Below, in pieces: positions 19,083 to 32,400 of a stretch of 64,000 nt of DNA. The DNA comes from Diadema setosum (lineage: Eukaryota > Echinodermata > Echinoidea > Diadematoida > Diadematidae), in the NCBI GenBank assembly GCA_033980235.1, contig CM067065.1:23015337-23079336 (forward strand), written 5' to 3'. A program made the translations under genes and the position numbers. Numbering within the stretch: the first letter of the stretch is position 1; each line of letters begins with the position of its first letter. The notes beneath the pieces are model-generated. The model saw only the letters and a list, made by a program, of their open reading frames with translations. It was not told the origin of the DNA and searched no databases.

Positions 19083-20264
19083 GTATGTATCTATGTATGT
19101 AGAGAGGGAGATAGAGAGAGAATGAGATAGATAGAGAGAGAGAGAGAGAGAGCTTTACTTTTGGAGATTGGCAGTGGGTATCCTTTTTCCTCTCCCTCTC
19201 TACCTCTGCTTGGCTATTCTGAAAGAAAAAAAAAACAATGTAGAGCTCATTTTTGTATTTGCCAGCCGTTAACTTCTGTACAAATATCTAACTTTTTAAT
19301 ATTCAATAAAATACATACCGAAAATCCACAGGTAAGCGATGTTGATGTTCGTAACAAAAGACGGTCATGACACAATCCAGAATTCCTACGCCTTCTTCAG
19401 GGGTCTTGACCAGTTTGTTTCTTCATTTTTACGTGGAGCCAATACGTGAATTTTCAACATTATTATTATCATTGTTATTATCATCATCATTATTATTAGC
19501 ATTATTATCATTGTTATATAAATCTAATGGTGGCAGTGCTGAGGTGAAAATCAAATTGCACTTCAGCCACTGAAAACAAGCATTTTGAATGAACGGCGCC
19601 CTCTTTGGCAAGTCCTTCAATTTGATTTTCTTTTTAAATACACAATGCGTATTTCAGGACCTCATCTTATTGTTTAAACTGATTTTTTACAAAAATTTGT
19701 GAAAATCTAAAATAGATTTTTTATCTTTCTACTTAGTGATTCATTCACATTTAATTGTATTTTCTGTTTTTATTGATGTTTTCTGGCGAGTGGTCTGTAA
19801 GAATGACGTTGTAAATGCTTATTATCAGAAATTATTATTATCAGGAATTGAGGAAGGGATATTTCAGAAAGCAATGGCATTAACATCTTTTTTAACAGTC
19901 TGACAGCTACATTATGAAGTTATTCTATAAAGAAATCTTAATCCCATTTTTGAAGGACATCGATGTTTATGGGCTTGATGTGAGAAAAATGTATAACTTT
20001 GTGATTTGAAAGGTCGTTTACTCGCATTTTCTGCCGAACCTTTATGAGAAAAAAAAATCGAAGTAAACATATAATAATGATATTACAATGTCGCCTCCCC
20101 GGCAGAAGGGCCCAATCATTAAATTTTATCCCAAAATCAAATTTTGACATGTAACATAATTTCAAATGGCATTATTATCTCTTTTTTTCTTTAAACGCTC
20201 AAGCCTCAGGCGCTTCATAATCTGTCGTGTATAGGAGACGATAGAACGACGTCAGCACACCTTA

Positions 20265-20300
20265 TTTGTCTCTTCTCTCTCTCTCTCTCTCTCTCCCTCT
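20265..20300. repeat. (CT)n microsatellite
   Basis: CT run. A second CT run is at about 20539-20580, and a TA run at about 20634-20664. Confidence 0.85.
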
Positions 20301-20536
20301 CATCCTCTTTCTCCCTCACCTTTGAAACCGTTTTTGATGTAAGTGGTTATCCAATGAGTCATCACTAATACCTTGCAGATACTTCTTGTGTTGAATTAAT
20401 GTTTTCAAAAGGCCAGATGTGTACGATTGTGCGTGTGCAACATTGCATGTGAGTAATATTGTGTGTTAGTATTTTTATCGCGTTTGCTGTAATATCCAAA
20501 CGTCCTCACGCCAAAACAAAACATGTTTCTACACGA

Positions 20537-20576
<40 letters not shown>

Positions 20577-20631
20577 GCTCCTTCCCCCTCTTTCTCATCG
20601 TGTTTATCACTGTTTATACACAGTATATATA

Positions 20632-20665
<34 letters not shown>

Positions 20666-20761
20666 TAAATATACACACATACATACATACATTTGGATAC
20701 ATACATGTATTATAATCATACTATACTACTGTAGAGCAATGCATCAATAGATGGAGGGATA

Positions 20762-20762
20762 G

Positions 20763-20818
<56 letters not shown>
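20762..20818. repeat. (GATA)n microsatellite
   Basis: About 14 AGAT units in a row. Confidence 0.95.
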
Positions 20819-20855
20819 TATGCAACTCCAGGTTGTCGGTTGTTTTTTTTTCAAG

Positions 20856-21052
20856 GTCTGACAAAGAGTCCAGAAATCTTCAATCAATACTACAACGCCC
20901 TAATCCCTGCTATAGCATTATTATACTCCCCTCTGATTATCGTACACACGACATATTGCACAAATGTTTCATGTGCTTTCATATCTCGTATGACTGATGA
21001 GTCTGTAAGGGTAGTTTTACAAAAGGCTTGCCAACAGTATCAGCTCGAGTGA
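20856..21052 (+). CDS. Possible terminal exon, hydrophobic protein of unknown family
   Basis: After a T-rich tract and AAG acceptor, a phase 1 frame of 65 codons runs to TGA. It holds a hydrophobic run (ALIPAIALLYSPLIIV) followed by a tail ending QKACQQYQLE. It could be the last helix and tail of a membrane protein, but no upstream exon is recognised and the ORF is short enough to be chance. Confidence 0.2.
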
Positions 21053-21059
21053 TCGAAAC

Positions 21060-23260
21060 TGTTCGCAAGTTAAACAGGAACTCGACTCACGATGCCTGAC
21101 ACAAAGTTGTTTTGATTTGACATTTGACTTTAATTTCCGGATATGTGTTATATGACAACAGCGTCTTCAGAGAAGATGATACTGCCTATACGTCTGGGTC
21201 TGTACATTCATGAACACATTTTATTTCCTCATTCAATAATTTATCTAAATCAAGATTAGACTCAATAGTTTTCTGCCAAACCTGTTATGAAAGGTGCAGA
21301 CCAGATATATACACAGACAAGACCACTTTTATAAACATTATACCCAACAAAGTGCAATCAAAGTGTGTAAATGTCCATTTCACATAATTTGTTAATTCAA
21401 CCTAGCATGTTTATAATATTTTGAGAACAAGAAAACAAAATAATATTCTAAGATTATTCAACGTTGGCAAAATGGCAAGAAATTACTAAACGTCTTAAAA
21501 AAATCAACGTCACCTATTTATGTCAACGTTATTGATTCACATTTATTGTTTTTTAGTGCATATATGTGACCTTTTCCAATTTGGTGAGATTTTAAAATGT
21601 GTAGGCTATGACAATGTATGTCTTTCACAATTATGATGATGAGAATCCATCATTGACAGATATTTCATGATAAAAAAAAAATTAAAAGATCAAATATTAT
21701 TGAATCATACATAAAGGCACACACACAAACATACATATATATACGCACATGCACTGATATCAAATGAAACGAATTACCTCAAGATTTGTTTTTAACGATA
21801 CATCAGAAAACATATGTATGTCAGAAAAATAATCATACACTTAGTGATGACTGAGTAAATCTATATCTGGTATCACTGAAAGCTTATGAGATATTCTTGC
21901 AACGTTTGTCATCCTTGAATTAAATAATTACGTGGAAGATGGAAATAATGTCATGTTGATCTATCTTTCAGAACAAAATAAAACAGAGTCAGAGGTCAGA
22001 GGTAGGATCATTTGTAGACGATCGACAAGGAGGAGGTTAATAACGATATCTGAAGATCCTGGACCAGTGTGGACTGGTATGAATACATTGTCATCTTTAG
22101 ATTTTAAATACTCTGCATCACTCAAGACTATAATTCAACGAGGAATTCTACAGAACGAGAAACTAAAAAGAAACTGTTCGCTATTAAAATTCTAGTTTTG
22201 TTTTCCAAAACTCAAACTCGGTCATAGATTACTGCAAGTTTACATTTCTTCTTATGTATAAGAAATTGTATTGACTTGACACTAATTCATTACCGGCTTC
22301 AAGTATACTACCATAATAATGGATGTACATGATGTCTTTTCTTTTACATGGTAATGTGTTCGAGCTCAGACACAATAAAAACGTGAATGCGATAGAAAAC
22401 AAATATAATATATACAAATAAAACATGTTCAAAATTGTTCCCTGATATTCTATAATGAGTAGTCGTATTACGATACCTCATTTGTAGGTCATAGAAATCA
22501 AGTGTATTTAATGACACCACATTTCCTCTTCATCGCATGAGATTACCTGATCCGGATTTGCATAATCATTGACAAGCAAATAGATCAGGTGAACTCCATG
22601 GTGACGTAAGAACGATGCCCGTCTGTGCCAATACGCAAGAAGAAAATAGGGCGTAAGATAAAAATACCAATAACATAATAGAGTGCGTCAGAATTGGGTA
22701 TGATATTATGGATAAGTGTTAAGCCAACTTGTTCACTCAGGAAATCGTATAGGCAGTGCATTATTTAAGATTAACAAGAAAATGCCTCACACCCGAAATT
22801 CATAAGAGTTTCAAACTGCGCGGAGTAATTGCGGACTGCACTACGTTTCCCACGTATTGGCTGACGAACATCTCGAGTGATAGAGACACGTAGTTCTTTA
22901 TTTATTGAGTCATTTCGGACATCGACTTTTTTGCTACACATTAATTTGTCGAGAAGCTGGCTACCGACGTCTCCATTAAGTTTGGGCATTCATCAGGATT
23001 CTTCGGGATATCTTCTTCTGATTTTCTTATCATGTACCAGCGCTCTTTGCCATTTTTTTTTTAATTATCTACATAATTCATGACTGAAAGAACAGGATTT
23101 TAGTTTAGTTGTAGAAGGAAGTGACCACACCGCTGTGTGTGAGTCAGTGATTACCAATTACGTGAGCATGTGCATTACGCATAGATATGCACAGGCATAA
23201 CATGAATAATATGGTACTAGTAGAAATATATTGAATATACACTCTGTAACAGAAGAAGGA
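21060..23260. other. No gene recognised
   Basis: AT-rich sequence with short open stretches lacking domain signatures or paired splice sites. It probably holds the join between the two duplication units and the upstream region of gene B. Confidence 0.5.
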
Positions 23261-23269
23261 CATAAATAA

Positions 23270-23277
23270 TATAAAAG
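23270..23277 (+). promoter_or_regulatory. TATA box of gene B
   Basis: TATAAAAG stands 45 bp before the first in-frame ATG (23315) and 126 bp before the second (23396). The implied start of transcription near 23300 leaves a very short leader. No second element was identified. Confidence 0.55.
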
Positions 23278-23314
23278 GAGACTTTGCATTCAATACATTT
23301 GTGTTAATTGAACA

Positions 23315-23459
23315 ATGCTACGATTACCTTTGCTATTAGGAATTTTTATTCTTTATTCTTCTCATCAGATTTCTACAAGAGAGCTGAGAGTAACGATGTT
23401 GGTTGACGGTCGACTTTTGCTACTCGTTAGCATCCTTCCCATCGTCATACAACATATTG
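23315..23459 (+). CDS. Signal peptide exon of gene B
   Basis: Starting at 23315 the peptide begins [20 protein letters not shown], an ideal signal peptide. A second in-frame ATG at 23396 begins a second hydrophobic run ([12 protein letters not shown]). Both have A at -3. The exon ends in phase 1 at a strong donor, GTAAGC. If the first ATG is used, the second hydrophobic run lies just after the predicted cleavage site, which is odd; the CATCAG before 23369 could instead be an acceptor for an exon starting at the second ATG. Confidence 0.7.
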
Positions 23460-26400
23460 GTAAGCACTATGGTCTGATTGAAACATAGCGAAGTCATCGA
23501 TATTACCTGTTGAAAAGAAAAAGGATTTTGTGTATCGCTTAAGCTTGTAGCAAATTTTGTTTTTTTACACGTTTTCACATGCTATGTTCTTTTTACTTTG
23601 TCGGACACGCTTTAATATTGCAAACTCTCATCAATGACAGGCAGAAAAAAAAAACGCTTTAGAATAGCTGTGCTGTTGTGTACATTCATGTGAACGTCAT
23701 TTTTTTTTCTTAGTTCAAATTTGAGTTTATCACGGGGAGTCAACCGTGAAAGTAACTGTTATATACATTACTCGAAGGGACAGTTTTGTTCTTGCGAAGT
23801 ATCATTTAGTCGTAGTTTAACACAAAACAGACCATACACAGTCGTTTTAAATGACATTGATAATGATGAATGCTTGACGTTTTACATCAACTTTCTAACA
23901 CATGTTGTTTTTGTACTGTGTAAAAACTAGACCCACTGTCTTTTTGACTTACTTTCCCTCTTTTTCCCTCTCTCATGACTTTGTTGTATAATCAGATGGC
24001 ATCCAAATGACACTCAATGTATCCAACCCTCTCCCTGCTAACCAAGAGATAACGGCTGTGTGTTCGGCAGAAGAAGTGTACGGTTCCTACGAGCTGGCTT
24101 GGTATCTGAACGGCGTCCAAATAACGGATGGCGTTACCACCACAGCCACGGTGAATCGAGTTGGCAAGCTATTAATAGGGAGTTTGGAAAGTGTAGCCCT
24201 CTGCTCAGTCTAAATCCTTTCTTTGACCAAAAGATAGTTTTCATTTCCGGATGCACAAAATACAGCATTAGTTTGGCAATTTGGGAGGGGATTGACTAGA
24301 AATAAGAACATTTTGATGACCATTTTCTAGTCTTTTTCTGCCCATCCGGCCCGCTCTGTATTCATGGAACAGCGCCAAAATCTACTTCGTTGTCCTTCGA
24401 CATCGTGACGTCAGATGACGTAGATGACTTTCGAGAATCTGAGGGGAAAGTATTGCTGTTATACGGCGAGTACGAAGTGTGCTCTAATGTGTAAAAGAAT
24501 GATGCAAAGAGACGAATGCACAGATACAGAGAAACACACACACACACACACACACACACATAGGCCCTATATATTGGTACAAAATACATTCATTTGTATG
24601 TTTGCCTCACCGGGATAAGTCGCAGTGATTAAAACTGTAACAGTTTCCCCTTTCTAAAAATCAGACTTCATCAGCCTTTCGTGGAATCGGGTATTATATT
24701 CATGTATAATGCCCCCCCCACACACACACATACACACACACACACTATTATGTATACATCTCAGGAGAACTTGATGCATATTTTAATGGATATAACATGT
24801 TCATTACCTATTCAAAAGGATTACAGTGAGGCAGGTGTTTTGCCTCACTTATGATAACGCAAGTTCGCGGCATACCTTCCATTCCTTTTGTCAATTATTC
24901 GAAACAACTATATATGCATTATTAGATATATCATGGTTTATCACAATATTAATGTTACTTTGATTAATCATCAAACGTTAAGTTCATATAAAATATATAT
25001 CTTATACATATACATAATTTATATCGACTAATATCACATATCAATAAACTTAAAGTAACATTAAACTGTCATGACAGTTCCACATTTTTAGGTCTGAAAT
25101 GAAACTGTCAACTTTTAGACTGAAAAAAAAAGGAGAATGCCTCCTTTGCAAAACAGGTAAAGCTGCTTAAAAATGCACAGAACGGAGTTACTTCAACTGA
25201 ATGTTCTGCCCAAAGATTGCAATAAACAAATTTATGAGACTGGGTTTGAGATCTCAATCATGATGAAAAAGATACGTGATGAATCACAGTCTGTGAGTCA
25301 TTTGATTTGAAAAGAAACATAGTTCACTGGATTCCTTCCAGATATAATATGATGACGTCATTCCACTTTCGTCTCGGGACGGAAGTCAACCTTTCACCTA
25401 GTGCGGTGATTCGTACATTTTCATCCAAATAGTGTCATGAAATGTACATTTTTATTGATTTCTAAGCAGATAGGACGAAACTGCAGTGTCTAAAGAAGTC
25501 GATAGCCATATGCTGAGAATTTTACCTGCCTCGAAAGTTCAGTAAAACAGAGAAAAGCAAGACACTCACCGTCAATATGTCTGAGATGCTAGTGGGAAGA
25601 TTATTCGTCGTACTCAACGGACTCACTAAAGTTTAACAGAGTGACCGTCAAAAAAATCAAAATCACGTTTACACGAAAATATCACAAATTCAATAAACCA
25701 TTGTCATTTTCGGATGATACAACTGATACTGTAATCAGAAATGAATAAACGCTTTCTTAGCTAAATACATTTTGTATGCCATAGCGTAGGCACCGTTTTC
25801 TTCCCTTACTTTGCTGATACAATACGGCTGGTATTGTACATGCCAAAATGGCGTACAGAACACACGTTCCTATGCCATATCGCCGTTCACTCCTTACAGC
25901 TTATAAATGTCATCTATCATCGCCATGATCTAAATCTCTCATAACGCAACTTCTTCCTCGTACCTGTATCCATCTATTTTAAAACCAGACAACGTTCGTA
26001 CCCTCCAGGACTGTGATAGTGCCGACAAAACACATCAAAGGAATTTCACAGTGAATTTCTGACGATTCACACAAACGTGAACGGATGTGAACTTTGACCG
26101 ATATACAGTCTTCTTTGTGAACACGTCTTATTTTCTGCTGTATGAGGAACCGTTTACAACCAAGGCTTAGTGATATGAAGTGTATATTCACTTCTCTTCA
26201 ATCTGTGACAGAGCTCGTTCACTTACCTTGAATTACTAAGACTCCAAAATGAAAAATGCTGGGAACAGTAACACCACATGTCCCAAGATGGCTAAAGGAA
26301 GAATAAATGCCAAAGACAGCGGTCTACCTAAGGGTACTATTTAGATAAACCGACATAAATCTTGTTGACAGGTTTTCATCTTCATAAATGAATACACATT

Positions 26401-29400
26401 CTTTTTAAGTTTAAAATGTGCCGAATATGCAATAATCTTTGTCTAAATGTGCTTTACAGAAGTTTGGGAAACGATCAATAGACTACTGAGTGGGTTTTAT
26501 TTCTTCCCATGCTTAATGTAGCAAGTATATACCTCTCTGTGGACAGCGAAAAATAACGTCCTATAATCATATTTCAACCGACATTTTCCGTTTTCTAAAC
26601 AACCCCACCGACCGACCAGATGTTTATCTGAGGGAAAACATGTTCTAGGTGTTTCCAAGCGACAAGTAGTTAATTTGAATAATGCAACGTTTTAGAATTT
26701 TCACAAGTTTACCGAACCTAACGTGTAAGAAGAGTTTAAGCTTTATATGGTTTTGACAGTGACATCTGTAACCCTTCACCTCGTATCCTAAGCAGCAAAC
26801 CATTTCACAGTAAAAAAAAGAATAACTTACTTGTATCATTTGAAATCATCCTGATGACGTATTAGAATAAGACGTAATATGTCGAGTATTTGCTTCAACT
26901 TGTGCTGAGATGCCTCGGAAAAGAAGTAATCGGTACGTCTAGCTCGACTTTTCGAGTTACAATCTAGCATAGGACGGAAATACAATGTAGAATGTGAGTT
27001 AACGGACAGCCTAAATACCCTAGGTTGGTCCTTCAAATATTGAGTGGTTCCCGTAATCGAGAGTTCTTATTATAACTAGAAAAGGATTCGTTTTAATAAT
27101 TCATATCAATACATGCAAGTTAAATATGTCCATGGAAGGATATACTTTTGGCTGTTTTCCCCGTGATATGCAGGGTGTAGTTTCTGCCCCGTTAGCCAAT
27201 ACTTTACTATATACCACAGTGTCAGGTGTAGAAATATGAAATCATTAAACTCATAAATCTCCACTATAGCAATGTGTCCTGCCAGTAAAGTTCGACAATA
27301 TCTTCCTGTCTTGATGGAACGCCTTTGTAATATAGGCTACTGGTGTGACAACGGGGTGGTTTTCACCGAGATAGCAAAGGAAAAGGATTTAATGGTTCAT
27401 AAAATTAAATGTAATAGAATAAAGTACTCAATAACTTTGACGAGGACGGAAATAAGTAAATGGGAGAGCAGTTCTTGGTGAAGTGTAATGCGTGTAAACA
27501 TTACATATCGTATTTGTTAAAGGCATTTGTTCACTCACCTGAATGCTATCTTTCAAAAAACTTCTAAACATCAGTATTTTTAATACCTTGTATTCAAACA
27601 CCAAGGTGATACAGCCCGAAAATATGATTTGTTTTTCAGTGGAGACGAGGGCAGACTTTGCCTGTTATACAGCGGTAATCCTAATACGATACTGCTGTAG
27701 GCACGCACTGCACGAAAGTCTGTGACGGTAAAACCGGTAAGCAAACAAGCCCTCCGCTGGATTTGATCCAAAATAACCTAAATTCATAAAAAAATAATCT
27801 CATCCAGTGATCGAATCCTGCTCGAATATATGTACGCACATGACTTCTTTTGTCATGGCTACTACTAAAACACTGAGCAATTAAGTGCTTATTTACGTCG
27901 ATGTAGGGCAATTTGTCAATGATTGTTGCAATGAACACAACTCGACGGAGGAATTTCAATATATATATATGTGTTATATAGATATATATATTAACAAAAA
28001 CACAAGAATCATACACATATATATCTTATTTTTTGTATTTTTTTACAGGCTTTTCCTTGAAAGTACAATATAAAATACAAGTGCTATAATATAATAAAAC
28101 GAAACCACTTCATTTATGTTGTTCGGTCTCCTGATTTTATCTGTGCAGTTAAAGACATAATAAAAAAGTAATTTTGATATCTTCAATCGACGTATTAAAA
28201 TACATAGAATTGTTCATATATGATTTTTCATATATTGCATACTGGTAGTATACAACCTGTAGGTATCTACATTGATTTGCCTTGCTGCTATTCTAGATTT
28301 TCAAAAGTTAACGGAAGCTTGTGTAGGAACTTTTTAAGCTTGGTTGATTGCTTTTTCTTCATGCTATCACGAATGATATGAAAATCTCAAGCATTCATAT
28401 GTGCATGTTTTATTTTATCGCCGATAAAAGAAATATTTTCTTATGACTTATGGTATATACTTTGATTTTATCTCATCTCCAGTGAGACTGGTAGGAGGGG
28501 CCGACGAGAGAGAAGGCCGAGTTGAGATACAGTGCGATGGGGTTTGGGGTACGGTGTGTGACTATAGTGGTTGGAGTATTGAAGAAGCTCATGTAGTTTG
28601 CAAACAGCTGGGCTACCCGAGAGCTTCGGCACACTTCAGCAACGCTCACTTCGGACAGGGCTCGGGACCAGTGTGGCTCGACTGGGGAGTTTACTGTCCC
28701 ACAGGAAATGAGAATTCTCTACTAGAGTGCAACAGATTTCCCTGGGGTTGTAAAGGCCAGGGTTGGGGTGGGTGTTCTCATCGCGAGGATGCTGGTGTAC
28801 GATGCGAAGGAGAAAGTAAGTAAATGAGAAATATTTTCAATTATTTCAATATGCTAAAATAACTCAGTAAGATTTTGGGAAACTTAACCGTTTGTCCTTT
28901 CTAACAAAGCAAAGGTGTCTATCAGTAAAATCTCTATCGACGTTACAGCGACGAGTGTATCCAGGAATCCATTTCTTCTCAAAATCGGAATTATTACTCA
29001 AGGGATGACAGCACTTTAATGATAGAAAGGTACAATCTCATAGTTTCATTGCATGGTGTATTCTAATGCAATTTTCAAGCATTTTTAAGGACACGTTAAT
29101 TTTACTCGTAGGCATACATACATTTTGCTGCAGACTCTCCTTCTTTGTGACTCGTCCTTTCTAACGCAAACACACTGGTCGTTGGAATGTAAAGAATAAT
29201 CATTTTATGTTTCTCTTTTTGCTCAAATCTCTGGACAAAGTTTGTAGGGAAATTCCCATATTCGTTTGTGAAAATATTCGGACCTAAATCAGTGGTGGAT
29301 CTAGAGAGGGGCGCACCGGGCGCCCCTTTTTTGTTAAAAGAAAAGGAATAAAAAGAGAAATGGGGGGGGGGGCGGCGTGCGCTCCCTTTAATTTTGTAAA

Positions 29401-32400
29401 GGCGCCCCTCCCCCCCCCCCTTTTACAGAATTCCTGGATTCGTCCCTGTAAATCACAGCATGTTTCGTACCTTTTCGTATACTTCTCCCAAGAAAATGTA
29501 ACCGCCATTGCGGAGCGGTATGCGGACAGCCGACGCAAACTGGGTTTGGCGTACGGGTTTACACAATCCGTCTACTACGACTTGAGGAGCAACCTCACGT
29601 TTTCTTCTTCCTCAGTAAACAACGGAGATGTTCTACAATGTCATGTCCTTGGCCTCGTACAGACAGCCAGGCTACAGTTGTCAGGTGAGTCAATTGTGTA
29701 CCTTATACTAGTATTAGACGCCATCATCATTTTTCTCTTGTCTAACTTGTTGAGCATACGAATTCATTGTTTTGTGGATTTAATAAACGTGAACTTTGGA
29801 AACAGGTAAAACACCTGATGTGGTCATTAAACTAATCACACGGATGACTATGTCCGTTTTCGAGTTGATATTCAAGATGTTCCCTGTTCTTCACTCATTC
29901 AAATCAATATCAACCCTTGACGTGTAAAGGCAATTGGCCTTAAACATTGCAAGCTATTTTTATCAGCCTTCCGTAATCCTTCTTAAAGCTTGACCTAGTT
30001 GCACATTAGCACTCGTGTGTAGCAATCAGCCTCAGTCTAAAAGTAAGATCATGGTGACACAATGGGGATTGGGAAGAGTAAGTAACCTTCCACCTTTGGC
30101 AATTAATTTCAAGACATCTATACCAAACGGAGAAGAAAGCACTCCGGCGTACATGCGTGCAGTGAAAAATTGCAGCAAGGATTAAAGGTAAACACTCTAC
30201 GCTGCTGTGTGCGTAATCGATGTGGACGTAAACACGCATAACAGACACGCACACTTGCAATGTGAAATCACATTAAATGGTTTTACAGAATAGATACAGT
30301 GTATGATGTCACCTTCTACTCTATCAACTATCAAGAATATCCACTCTAAATCGGTGGAGAATCTACACACATTGAAAGGCGTGAAAGACAAAAGCCATCT
30401 ATCAACGTACCATTTTCCATTTAATGCATTTTTCCTTACTAACGATATAAGCGGTGAGAATTTAAAAATGCCGTTATATTATGAGTGTTAAAATATTTTT
30501 TTTTATTTCATTTTGCCTTTCCTTCCTGAGAATATTTCGTTTGAAAGAAGGGTACTAATAAAAACCTCTTATATACTTTTCTGTAACTATATATTTCAGT
30601 TTTGAAGTTATGGAACTATTTCGATGATTTTCAAACTCAGATGAATATTGTTTTATAAGATACAAACAACACGCTTATAACGCGGCTGGCACGAAAGTTA
30701 TCAAGTTAGAGAGAGAGAGAAAAAAAGAAAATAACCACACCACGGTTAAAGTGTTGTTGTTGTTGCTTTTTATTACTTTTTTCGAATACATAACTGTAGC
30801 GTGAATCGTACTCTACAACACTTCCATATTTTTACTCTCTACTCACGCTGGCTAAAATCTAACTACACTAATACTTTTATCGCCTCTCTTTATTCCATAT
30901 TTGGACTTCAAACAGGGTCCGGAGGTGGTTCGTGTGATGGAGGTAATTGTGATATTTCTTGTGTAAAAGTTTTCTGGCATAATGTCACTCAGCCTCAATG
31001 ACTGAATAGAATCCCTGACCGTTGTTGTTGCTGACACTGTTTCTTTATAAAGACTCCCAGGAATTCTGCAGTGGAACGTTATGAATTGTGAAAAGAAATG
31101 AATATTATTAAATCCCTGATACTATCCTGAAGTCATAGATCCCCTAACAACTCGATTCTTTAAAGAAGGAAATATATATTGTATTTCACTCAATCACATT
31201 ACATTTTAGAGCATCAGTCAATACAGTTCTAAAATCGCCAATATTATTCACGTTTCTATACCCTCGGTTTTTTTTTTCCTATCATAGTCAACTTTCTCTT
31301 GAATGTCTCACACTATAATGACCAATGTCTCGTAATTTTCAGACAAACAACGTTCCAGCAACGTAGTTCTACATGTTTTTAATGGGGAGTGCCATTCGTG
31401 GTTATTTTCGTGTACTATATGAATTCTGCGGTATTTTTCAGAAATCAATTATATTCTTCTTTAAATTGCCCAACATCAAATATTATTGGGATTTCCTTTT
31501 ATCAGGATCATGTACGTGACGACATTTTTTTATGACCTATCTTGTAATAAGTTCATACCACGAGCAATCTGATAACAATTCTACTTGCTATGGAGTTCAT
31601 AATAACTGTTTGTGCCTAATTATTTTGAATAAAATTAAACATTTCTGTTTTTAAAAGTTAGAAAATACTATGAACACTTTTTGTTTTTATTATATGCCAA
31701 GCTTCGCTTGATTTAAAACAGAATTGTGAACACTTGCTAAATTATCTTGCACAACGATCCACGTTTTCGTCTCGTAGATGGCGCTCAGCCCGATGCCGGC
31801 ATCTTGTCTATTGAGACTACGGAGATCAGAGGCGAGGATAATGTTGTGAGTCTTTTCATCGTGTGTCATGTAAACGTCACTGCCCAGCCGTCTCCTCCAA
31901 TCCAAACGTACACTATCTCTCTTGACAACGTCACCATTTCGTCATCAAACTCCGCTTCCACCCTCTTTGCGCCACGCCCAAATAAATGCATCAATGTCAC
32001 GTGTTCAGGAACGAACGGACATGTCGTATCATCGGCGTGGCTGGAACATTGTCCAAGAGGTAAATTTCATAGACTCACCGGCAGCATCAATATGATAAAA
32101 GTGATGAAAACGAACACATTTATATAATATTGACTGGCCCTGAGGGAGGTACCAGAAAATATTGCCCAAACTGAAAGCATATTGCCCGAGTCGAAGACGA
32201 GGGCAATATGTTTTCAGTGCGGGCAATATTTATCTGGTACCTCCCGAAAGAAAGGCCAGTCAATATCATAATTATTACCTATCCCCCTAGGTAAATTAAG
32301 AAAATATGTAAATACGGCTATACACTACAGTATATATGATACAGATCAAGCCACATTTGACTACCTGTAGACCATCAACATGTTGAATAATTGCAAAATT

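Noticed and set aside
22771..22989. Minus-strand frame of 72 codons
   Set aside because: No domain signature, no partner exons and no counterpart in the other unit could be found.
23714..23930. Possible exon after CTTAG with Cys-rich peptide
   Set aside because: The only long frame starts in a phase that cannot join the signal peptide exon, and the joining phase meets a stop after three codons.
25979..26191. Minus-strand frame with several cysteines
   Set aside because: Cysteine spacing fits no domain and no splice sites frame it.
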